Notes under the pieces: generated by a model
Seen by the model: the letters and a program-made list of their open reading frames with translations, nothing else
Told to the model about the DNA's origin: nothing
Databases searched by the model: none
Shown here: positions 1 through 7,300 of the stretch, piece after piece
Layout of the letters: each line of letters starts with the position of its first letter
Position numbering within the stretch: the first letter of the stretch is position 1
Position numbers and translations under genes: made by a program
DNA from: Candidatus Pacearchaeota archaeon
GTDB lineage: Archaea > Nanobdellota > Nanobdellia > Pacearchaeales > GW2011-AR1
Direction: 5' to 3'
Assembly: GCA_014728565.1 (NCBI GenBank)
Contig: WJLK01000134.1
Coordinates: forward strand, 1 to 15,470
Length of the DNA stretch: 15,470 bases

Positions 1-1803
1 ATCAACCTTTTCTTTTTCAAGCTGTTCAAGTTGATACTCAAGATCATCAACAATATCATTATATTTGTTGTATTTCTCAAGTTCCTCATCACTCAGTCTT
101 CGAGTATTATGCAAAATAGGTCTGAAATTGACAAAATATGGCTTGGCATGATTATAAGCAGGATTAACAAACATTCCCACACCAACTGATGCTTTAACCA
201 GAGACTTTAATACCTCATCACCGTATTTTGTCTCAATTCTCTTTAAATCTCCCTCATCTCTGGTTCTCATCTGAACCTCAGTAGAAATATTAGCCTTAAT
301 TTCACCAACAAAGTCACTCAAGACCTGAGAAACTAGCATCACACCCATTCCCCACTTTCTGAACTCTCTACAAGCTCTCTCAACCTGAAGAAATCCCTCT
401 CCAGAACCGCCGAACTTACTTAACAATCTATGAACCTCATCAAATACAATCATCAGCTTTAGATTAGGTGATTCCTTAGGATCTGCTCTAAATATCTGCC
501 TAATAATACTCGCAACAAAAATATCTATGTCATTAGGATCCAGCTTATTCAAAGTGAATATCTGTATCTGACCTGGATTAATATACTTGTTTATATCAAT
601 AATCTGTCTTGCATTCTTAACCTGCCTGACATTTCCTTTAAAGGCTTTTGAATCAGCCTCTTTTAATCCGAACTTAGGATAGTAAGACATCATTTTTTTA
701 TCAGTACACTTCCTCAACATACCACTCCACTGTGCAGTTGGATCAAAAACAATTACAGCAATATTATGCATCAAGGCTTCTTCTATAATGACTTGAGCAG
801 AAATGGATTTTCCACCACCAGTTGCTCCTGCAACAATTGAGTGTGTTGTCAAACGATTAGGATCAAGATAAGCTGGAACATTTGTCTCTGCTATTTTACC
901 TAAAAAAAGAAAATCAGGATTCTTTTTTGGAATTGTTTTTAAATCAAGCATCATCTTATATTTTTTCTTTTTCTCAATACTTCTTTTAATAAACCAGAAA
1001 GCCAGAATAGCAATGATTAAAAAACCAAGTATCAATAAAAGCAACCACATAGGAATAAAACCAAAAAAGAGAATATTAAAAAAAGACTTCCTTAACAAAA
1101 AATGAGATTCATTAACCAAAACTCTGTTTTCATATTCCAAAACAACTCTAAGTGAGTAAAAACCTTCCTCTAAATCTTCAGGAATTTTAAGATTCTTTAT
1201 TAAATGAAAAGATGTAAAAATATCCAGTGATTCTGAACCAAGAAAATGACTGTTATTTTTTATATCATTAATGTAGTAAGAAATCGTAGCATTTTTAATT
1301 TTCTCTGGTTTTAACTTATTTATTTTTAATTTAAAATCAAGAGTTTTATCTAACACAAAACTTTTTTTTAAAAAATCAACATTTATAAAAACTGGAGAAT
1401 TCTTAGATTTTTCAAAAACAGTCAAATTCACCGGAATCTCATGATTTATATCTCCTGATAAAAAAAGTTTTCCTGTAAAATTTCCAATCTCCTTACCCTT
1501 AATAAGAAAACTCATTTCAGAACTATTTTGAGGAGTTATTATAAGCCCTACAGAATCAAACTCAATAAAATCTGAAAGATGAGAATCAACAGAAAAAGAA
1601 ACTTCTATTTCCCCCTTACCTAAATTTTCAATTTCAAGGTAATCATAAAAAAGGTCTCCTCTATTAAGAATCCTCTCAACCTTGCTTCTGGAAATAATAT
1701 AACTCTCTCTCTCTATCTCAGGACCATATGCAGATTCTAGTGAGTAAACAAAATTGATACTTAAAAAAATAATAAAAAATAAAATAATTTTTTTACTTAG
1801 CAT
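1..1803 (-). CDS. Membrane-tethered HerA/FtsK-type ATPase with Ig-like ectodomain (partial, 3' end off window)
   Basis: I translated 601 codons with no stop. An N-terminal signal peptide (residues 1-23, Lys-Lys then a hydrophobic run) is followed by about 215 residues of beta-rich, Ig-like ectodomain with N-x-S/T sequons. One membrane helix follows (about 242-273), then a basic stop-transfer stretch and a cytoplasmic ATPase. Walker A is GATGGGKS (326-333) and Walker B is LMIVFDE (450-456). A downstream MLVSQ segment and RTRDEGD match the sensor/arginine region of the HerA/VirB4/FtsK (DUF87-like) superfamily. The start is supported by a GGTGA ribosome site about 8 nt upstream. The ATG overlaps the 3' end of the preceding surface-protein gene by 11 nt, so the two are probably translationally coupled. 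HerA proteins are usually cytosolic DNA pumps paired with NurA; no NurA is visible here and the ectodomain is unusual. The substrate (DNA, protein or pilin-like) is unknown. The ATPase fold is sure; the role is inference. Confidence 0.85.
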   Translation of the reverse strand, partial: MLSKKIILFFIIFLSINFVYSLESAYGPEIERESYIISRSKVERILNRGDLFYDYLEIENLGKGEIEVSFSVDSHLSDFIEFDSVGLIITPQNSSEMSFLIKGKEIGNFTGKLFLSGDINHEIPVNLTVFEKSKNSPVFINVDFLKKSFVLDKTLDFKLKINKLKPEKIKNATISYYINDIKNNSHFLGSESLDIFTSFHLIKNLKIPEDLEEGFYSLRVVLEYENRVLVNESHFLLRKSFFNILFFGFIPMWLLLLILGFLIIAILAFWFIKRSIEKKKKYKMMLDLKTIPKKNPDFLFLGKIAETNVPAYLDPNRLTTHSIVAGATGGGKSISAQVIIEEALMHNIAVIVFDPTAQWSGMLRKCTDKKMMSYYPKFGLKEADSKAFKGNVRQVKNARQIIDINKYINPGQIQIFTLNKLDPNDIDIFVASIIRQIFRADPKESPNLKLMIVFDEVHRLLSKFGGSGEGFLQVERACREFRKWGMGVMLVSQVLSDFVGEIKANISTEVQMRTRDEGDLKRIETKYGDEVLKSLVKASVGVGMFVNPAYNHAKPYFVNFRPILHNTRRLSDEELEKYNKYNDIVDDLEYQLEQLEKEKVD

Positions 1804-2923
1804 TGTCTTGTTTCACCTTTTTTTTACTCTCAGATTTAGAAACTGTAGATTTTGCAGGCTGAGGATTTGTCTGTTGACTAGCAGTTTGTTCAGCTGATTG
1901 CCTGATTTGTTGTTGATTTTGAGCAGGTTTTGCAGACACAGGTTTCTTAGTCTGGCTTGGTTTAGGTTGAGCTGGTTTTGCAGCTGTTTGAGTCTGCTGT
2001 TTTTTAGAGGCAACATCAGTTTTTTCCTGTTTAGGAGAAATTTTTTGAGATGTCTGAACAGGTGCAGGTTCCTGTCCTGGTTTTTGTTGACTAGCAGTTT
2101 GTTTAGCTGATTGCCTGATTTGTTGTTGATTTTGAGCAGGTTTTGCAGACACAGGTTTCTTAGTCTGGCTTGGTTTAGGTTGAGCTGGTTTTGCAGCTGT
2201 TTGAGTTGGTTTTTTTTGTTTAGAATCAAGCTGTTTTTTCTTACTCTCAGTAATATCTGTCTTTGTTTGTTTTAATTTTTCTTTTAAATTCTTAGACAAC
2301 AAGTCTATCTCCTGTCTTAATTTTTCTTTATTTTCAATAGCACTCTTAGAAACAGGCTCTCCATAAGCAGACTTAACTCTCGTATAGAGTTCAATTGCTT
2401 TATCATACTTCCCCTCTTTTATCAAAGACTTTAACTCATTTAACAACAAATACAAACTTAAAATTCTCTCTTTTTGTTTCTCCCTTATATATCTTAAAGT
2501 GAGAATAACAGAAAAAATACATAAAACTGAGATTAGGACAAATATAAAAGAGGATTTCAAAAAAGCTGCAAACTTAAATTTAAGTCCGACATAAAATATA
2601 TCTGAATCAATAGAGGAACTATTTTCATTAAAAACTCTGGCATAAAAAAGATACTCTCCGTTACTTGCATCAGGAGGCATATTTAAACTTCTCTCAACTG
2701 ACAGGGATTGTTGAAAAGATATAGGCTCATCAGAAGAATCATAAATATTTCCATAAAAATCTTTTAAAGCAATATAAAGAGTGACATCAGAAAAAGAAAT
2801 ATCCTTTAAATTAATAATAGTTATATTAGCTTTAACATCATTTCCAGCCCTAATTCTTTTGTATTTCTCAGAAATATTAACATCTACCTCGAATTCCAAA
2901 TCTAACTTATTAACATCAATCAC
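1793..2923 (-). CDS. C-terminal part of interrupted Ig-like surface protein (TM plus cytoplasmic K/Q/P-rich tail)
   Basis: This open stretch lies in the same frame as the gene upstream and is separated from it only by TGA 2966-2968 and 14 further codons. The nominal start is GTG with only a weak purine run before it, and there is no signal peptide, so it is more likely the second half of one 753-codon gene. From the GTG: Ig-like beta domain (1-115), one membrane helix (about 118-145), a cytoplasmic helical hairpin (about 150-192, pattern LYxxLNELKxLIKEGKYDKAIELY) resembling the tail of the 1100-residue protein, a coiled segment (193-225), then a low-complexity Lys/Gln/Pro/Ala tail (225-376) with a near-perfect internal duplication. 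It ends TAA and overlaps the ATPase gene by 11 nt. If the TGA is real and not read through, this half would need internal initiation and would lack its export signal. Confidence 0.7.
   Translation of the reverse strand: MIDVNKLDLEFEVDVNISEKYKRIRAGNDVKANITIINLKDISFSDVTLYIALKDFYGNIYDSSDEPISFQQSLSVERSLNMPPDASNGEYLFYARVFNENSSSIDSDIFYVGLKFKFAAFLKSSFIFVLISVLCIFSVILTLRYIREKQKERILSLYLLLNELKSLIKEGKYDKAIELYTRVKSAYGEPVSKSAIENKEKLRQEIDLLSKNLKEKLKQTKTDITESKKKQLDSKQKKPTQTAAKPAQPKPSQTKKPVSAKPAQNQQQIRQSAKQTASQQKPGQEPAPVQTSQKISPKQEKTDVASKKQQTQTAAKPAQPKPSQTKKPVSAKPAQNQQQIRQSAEQTASQQTNPQPAKSTVSKSESKKKVKQDNAK
1812..1820 (-). promoter_or_regulatory. Ribosome binding site of the ATPase gene
   Basis: On the minus strand this reads AAAGGTGAA, complementary to the archaeal 16S 3' end (ACCUCC/UCACC). 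It lies about 8 nt before the ATG at 1803, inside the end of the preceding gene, and fixes that start. Confidence 0.7.
1873..1993 (-). repeat. 121-bp direct repeat, copy in the 3' part of the tail
   Basis: It matches 2086-2206 at 120 of 121 positions; the single difference is base 1891 (C) against 2104 (T), a Glu/Lys change in the protein. The spacing is 213 bp, exactly 71 codons, so the reading frame is kept. It encodes one K/Q/P/A-rich tail unit. Confidence 0.97.
2086..2206 (-). repeat. 121-bp direct repeat, copy in the 5' part of the tail
   Basis: Partner of 1873-1993 with one mismatch. Synonymous sites are also identical, so the duplication is recent or kept uniform by conversion or slippage. 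A 92-bp unique segment lies between the copies. Confidence 0.97.
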
Positions 2924-2965
2924 AACAGGAATCTCTTTAGAAGATGTTGAATTAACAATTATAGA

Positions 2966-2968
2966 TCA
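2966..2968 (-). other. In-frame TGA interrupting the surface-protein gene
   Basis: The codons before (EEYF) and after (SIIVNS...KEIPVVIDV) the TGA are in one frame. The corresponding strand of the neighbouring ATPase ectodomain reads NFTGKLFLSG...EIPVNLTV, where the aligned position is Gly, encoded GGA. TGA is one base from GGA. TGA is used as a normal terminator by at least three other genes here (ending 8209, 9035 and 9495), so wholesale reassignment is unlikely. A nonsense mutation, a sequencing or assembly error, or readthrough are the options. Confidence 0.9.
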
Positions 2969-4054
2969 AAAATATTCCTCTGGAGTAGTATTTCTTCCAG
3001 CAAAAAAATCAACAGTTATTTTTTGGGTTTCTCCTGAAGAAAGATTAAAATGAGTTTTACTCAGCTCTATAAAATTCTCTAAATCTTTAATAAAAAGATT
3101 TAATTCTAAATCATAGTTGCCAATATTTTGTATTTTCAAAATACGGGTTTCTCTTCCACCCTGTTTTAAAGAAATTTTAAAAAATTCTGGATCAACTGAA
3201 AAATTCTTTATATCTCTTCTTAAAAAAACTTCAGGAACATATCCTATAACAACTCCTCCGGTTCCTGTTCCTCCACCACCTCCGCCTCCACCAGGTCCTG
3301 GAGGAGGTTCTGGAGGTTCTGGAGGTTCAGGCTCACTCTGAACTGTAAAACTCATGGTTTCACTGCAATTCTGGTTATTTGTTGTATCATTAGAACAAAA
3401 CCTCCAGTGAACATCAGTGCCTGCAGAAGCAGTCACACGGACTCTACGAAAAGAAGAATTTGAAAAACCAGTAAAAGATTGCCATGCATAATAAACCCAT
3501 CCAGAACCCATATCTATCTGAAATTGATAGGATTTTAGTTGTAGATTATCAGTCCAATCAACACTAAAATTAACATAATCTCCATAATAAACCTGATTTC
3601 CACTCCTATTTGTGATATTTCTAGGATTGCTCCATTGAGGAGCCTGATCATCAACTCCAATAAATAAAAAAACTTGATTACTATCAGTGCTTTGATTCAT
3701 ATTATCAGTAGCAGTAAATGTAAGGTTCCTAGCCCCCATAAAATCATAATCAGGATAAAAAGAAACATTGTTATAAGCATCAATAACAACAGTTACATTT
3801 TCTACAGGAGTATAATTAAAAGAAAGAGGAAATCCTGAATCATCAATAAAATAATCATCTAAATCAAAAGCATCTGTAATATTATTATTAATAGGCCATG
3901 AAAAGTTAGGTATTGGTCCATAAAAATAAGGAGGATTATCAGGAATATTCACACCTGTTTCAAGAGTCTTATTACTATAAGCATTAACTAAAAAAACTAA
4001 AAATAAGATTAATAAAGCGACAGCTGCCTCTTTTTTCAAAAAATAACTTCTCAT
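2966..4054 (-). CDS. N-terminal part of secreted CADG/Ig-like surface protein, ends at an in-frame TGA
   Basis: A 362-residue product with a signal peptide (1-26). It has a cadherin/dystroglycan-like (CADG) domain (about 45-132, with the DLDDYFIDDSG and FxGARNLTFTATD signatures), then an Ig-like domain (about 138-238) with a likely disulfide C220/C230. A Pro/Glu then poly-Gly hinge (240-266) follows, then the start of another Ig-like fold (275-362) that breaks off at the TGA within a beta strand. Many N-x-S/T sequons suggest N-glycosylation on the cell surface. The ATG lies about 22-30 nt after a TATA-like box, consistent with a leaderless mRNA. It diverges from the small regulator-like gene at 4147. 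Ending mid-domain is abnormal and, with the matching frame downstream, marks a broken or recoded gene. The ligand is unknown; adhesion or host contact is inference. Confidence 0.75.
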   Translation of the reverse strand: MRSYFLKKEAAVALLILFLVFLVNAYSNKTLETGVNIPDNPPYFYGPIPNFSWPINNNITDAFDLDDYFIDDSGFPLSFNYTPVENVTVVIDAYNNVSFYPDYDFMGARNLTFTATDNMNQSTDSNQVFLFIGVDDQAPQWSNPRNITNRSGNQVYYGDYVNFSVDWTDNLQLKSYQFQIDMGSGWVYYAWQSFTGFSNSSFRRVRVTASAGTDVHWRFCSNDTTNNQNCSETMSFTVQSEPEPPEPPEPPPGPGGGGGGGGTGTGGVVIGYVPEVFLRRDIKNFSVDPEFFKISLKQGGRETRILKIQNIGNYDLELNLFIKDLENFIELSKTHFNLSSGETQKITVDFFAGRNTTPEEYF

Positions 4055-4075
4055 ATAATTATATCCCTAACTTAA

Positions 4076-4084
4076 TTTAAATAT
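4076..4084 (-). promoter_or_regulatory. TATA-like box for the surface-protein/ATPase operon
   Basis: The minus strand reads ATATTTAAA, 22-30 nt before the ATG at 4054. This is the spacing expected for an archaeal promoter of a leaderless transcript. Confidence 0.5.
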
Positions 4085-4117
4085 CTTTTTAAAAAAATTC
4101 AGGCTAAAAACAAAAGG

Positions 4118-4127
4118 TTTATAAATA
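4118..4127 (+). promoter_or_regulatory. TATA-like box for the 4147 regulator/1100-residue gene operon
   Basis: TTTATAAATA lies 20-29 nt before the ATG at 4147. Together with the box at 4076-4084 it makes the 92-bp gap a back-to-back promoter region for the surface cluster. Confidence 0.55.
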
Positions 4128-4146
4128 CCTAAATAGTTATTATTTA

Positions 4147-4371
4147 ATGCCTAAAAAAGTATTAAAAAATACCAAAAAAGGTATTGAAAATAAAAAGCCA
4201 GAATCAGTAACAATAAAAGGCACAATTACTTCTAACCAGAGACAGGCCCTACGAAGATTAATAGGAGTTATTGGAAATAATGAGCAGGATGTTGTTGGAA
4301 AAATAATAACTCTCTGGTTATACAACGAGGGATTTCTAAAAATAAGCAACAAGGAAGGTAAATTTAAATAA
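4147..4371 (+). CDS. Small basic protein, possible DNA-binding regulator
   Basis: A 74-residue protein with a Lys-rich N-terminus (1-17) and a short strand (VTIKGTI, about 21-27). Two predicted helices follow (NQRQALRRLIGVIG and EQDVVGKIITLWLYNEGFL). The strand-helix-helix plan and the small size resemble ribbon-helix-helix or short winged proteins seen in archaea, but I cannot name a family. It lies 18 nt upstream of the large surface-protein gene on the same strand and divergent from the other surface operon, a good place for a local regulator. The ATG follows a TATA-like box at leaderless spacing. There is no membrane segment. The coding call is firm; the regulatory role is a guess from context. 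Confidence 0.7.
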   Translation: MPKKVLKNTKKGIENKKPESVTIKGTITSNQRQALRRLIGVIGNNEQDVVGKIITLWLYNEGFLKISNKEGKFK

Positions 4372-4372
4372 A

Positions 4373-4379
4373 AGAGGAA
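4373..4379 (+). promoter_or_regulatory. Candidate ribosome binding site for the 1100-residue surface protein
   Basis: AGAGGAA contains a GAGG core about 12 nt before the ATG at 4390 (a second ATG follows directly at 4393). Spacing is slightly long, so support is moderate. Confidence 0.4.
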
Positions 4380-4389
4380 ATAATAAAAA

Positions 4390-7300
4390 ATGATGAAAAA
4401 AAATAAACAAAATAAAAAAAAGGTACTCTTTTTTTTCCTATTCATATTTCTCTTTCTCTCCTACATATCAGTATACAGTGAAATAACAGATAACCAAGAT
4501 GATAAAAAGAATAATAAAGAAAACAGAGAAACTTTTGATGATGTCAATCAAGAAGATAAAATAAAAAACAAGGAAGAGGCAGACATAGAATCAGGAAATA
4601 AGGAAAACTCAGAAAATACAGAAAACTCAGATGGCAATCAGAATCTAGAAATAGAAGACATTGAATCTATTGATACAGAAATAGAATCAGGAAATAAGGA
4701 AAACTCAGAAAATACAAATAATTCAAAGGATAAGAAACAAACTTTAGAAACCAAAAATATGAATGATACTGAAATAACAAATAATAATAATAATACACAA
4801 AAAGAAAAAAATACCTACATAAACCTAGATAATTTAACTGATGACAATAAGGAAAGAAAAATAAAAGAGATAAAAAAAATAAAAATAACACTTTCAAAAA
4901 ATGGAAAAAAAGAATTAGAAGGTGAAATCCCAGAGAATATTGATGTTAATGATATCCAGAAAATAGAAACAAAAAAGTCTGATTTTAAAAAACAAGTCAA
5001 AATTTCAAGCAAAAACCATATAGAGGGTCCTCTAAAAGTTTATGCAGATCTTCCAGTAGAAGCAGAAAAAGAACATATAAATATTTACTGGGTAAATGAA
5101 AAAAAGAAAATTGAAATAGAAAACTATTATGATGAAAACAAAAATGGGATTTATGAAAGAGTTTCCTGGGTTGTCCCTCATCTCTCTGAACAGGTATTTG
5201 AAATTGTGATTAATTTCACATCAGAGAATAATAGTGAGTCTCGAATATTATTAAAAGCTGAGACAACAGAAGGAATAAAAACCAATCCTATTAATTTTAC
5301 TATTGATATTGATTATAAATATATCAAAGATCTAAAATGCAATTTAACTGTTATTGGATCAGAATATCATATTCATGGAATTGAAAATCCAAACAAAACA
5401 TTTTCTCAAAATTTAACATTGCCTAATGGAGATTATTCGTGGTGGGTTTTTTGTAGGGACATAAAAAGAGGACTAACAAATGAAACTCCTCCAAATTCCT
5501 TCACCATAAGTGAATCCTACTCCATCTCAACAGACCAGGAAAACTACCTTCTAGGAGCTAACCAGGACATAAAACTAGATGTAAGTTCTGATAATCCTGC
5601 CAATGCTACTCTGAAACTAGTTAAACCAGGCAACACAGAACTAATTCTAACAAACTCACTAACACCTCTCCAGTATGACATAAATAAAAATAAAATCACT
5701 CAGGAAGGAAATTATATTATAAATGCTAGTTTTGACAATCTCGCACAACCTTACTCAATAACCAAAGAATTTGCTGTTGCAAAAATAGAACTTCAAGCAA
5801 ATGAGAGTGAGCCAGATAAAGGAGAAAAAATTGAATTTGAAATAGATGTATCCTCTCCAGGAAGAGATATCAATTATTACACTCTGAAAATGGATGATGA
5901 AATAATAGACATTAATAATGCTTCTGAACCTAATCAAAATGATTTTCATGAAAAAATTCCCTATACCTGCGATGAAACAGGAAATTTTAACCTATCCCTG
6001 AAAGTCTTTTTCACTCAGGGAAATGCCATTGAAGTAAAAAAGAATGGAATTTATGTAGGAGAATCTTCTGACAGTGAAGATCCGGAAATAACTCTTCTTA
6101 ATCCTGAAGATAATCTAGTAATTAATAATGATGAAATAACTTTTGCCTACAAAGTTGATGATAATATCAAGATATCAAACTGTACTCTAAATCTCTACAA
6201 CAAAACAGGAAATGGATTCTGGGAATTAATATTTCCAGAAACTTCTGATGATAAAAAAACTGCTGTAAAGAAAAATCCAGAACATAATAAGAGAGTAGAG
6301 ATTAAACTCATTAAATTTGATGAGGGAGATTATCTCTGGGAAGTAGAATGTTATGATAATTCCTCTAATAAAGAATCAGAAAGTTGGGAATTTAAGGTAG
6401 AATTTTCAAACTCAACAACAACTTCCTCAGCAAACTCCTTCAATTACTCACAAAAAAATGATGTAGATGAGGCAATGGAAAATCTGGATGAATTTTTAGA
6501 TAAAGTTGAATCTTATAGCTCACAACAAAAAGAGATCTTAGAAGAACTAGACTTACTAAAAGATATTAGATATTATAAAAAAAGACTAATTCAAATAGAC
6601 CAGGATTTAGGCAATAATTTTGATTTTATCTCAGACGAGGAATTAAAACAAAAAAGAACCGAGGAAACAGCAGAGGAATTCAATGAAATAAAAGAAAGAA
6701 TAATAAAAGACTTAAGAATAATAAAAAGCAAGGAATATGTCAAGAATACTCTGAACAAAGATATTGAAAAAACAATAAAAGAATATTTAGAATTAAAAAA
6801 TACAAATTTAAAAAAGAGCGAATTAATAGAGATGGCAAGAATAAACCTTAATAATCAAGAATACCTGTCAGTCTCAACAAAAATCAGTCAGGTAGAGATC
6901 AACTATCAAAGCAAAACAAAAAAAATAACTTTAGTATCAAAAAAGATTGATTTAAAAAACAATTCCTTTAAAACAATTCTAGAAGTTATACCAAAAGAAA
7001 CAATAGAAAGCACTGATGAAATAAATTTTGTATCAGATGTAAAGATAATAAAAAAAGATCCACTGATAGAGATAAATATTGATGATTTAGAGAACAAAAA
7101 ACTTGTTTACTACACTGAAAAGCTAATTGAACCTGAAGAATTTGAAAAAACAGATACTATATTATTCAAAGAATTCAGAATAAGCTCAACAGGAATCACA
7201 GGTTTTTTTGTTTTTGATTTTGATAGTATAAGTGATTTTGCTTACTATATAATCCTTATAATAGCAATAATCATCATAGTATATTTAGTGATACTTGTAA

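Noticed and set aside
1898..2110. Open frame on the plus strand opposite the K/Q/P-rich tail
   Set aside because: Mirror of the repeated low-complexity region; composition is an artefact of the antisense strand and it has no start signals.
1873..2206. CRISPR-like array
   Set aside because: Only two long units, in frame inside a protein-coding tail; no spacer regularity and no cas genes.
1813..2229. Alternative-frame minus-strand ORF within the tail
   Set aside because: Shifted-frame reading of the same 121-bp repeats; the overlapping frame has the membrane helix, coupling and a coherent domain order.
2966..2968. Selenocysteine or whole-genome TGA reassignment
   Set aside because: The aligned residue is Gly, not Cys; no SECIS-like element was noticed; TGA ends DAHP synthase, the 127-residue gene and paralogue 1 in normal positions.
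3117..3341. Plus-strand ORF with Pro/Gly run
   Set aside because: Antisense of the Pro/Gly hinge; the hinge is explained by the minus-strand surface protein.
4667..5012. Minus-strand ORFs opposite the acidic linker of the 1100-residue protein
   Set aside because: Phe/Leu/Tyr-rich antisense products of A-rich coding sequence, without promoters or ribosome sites.
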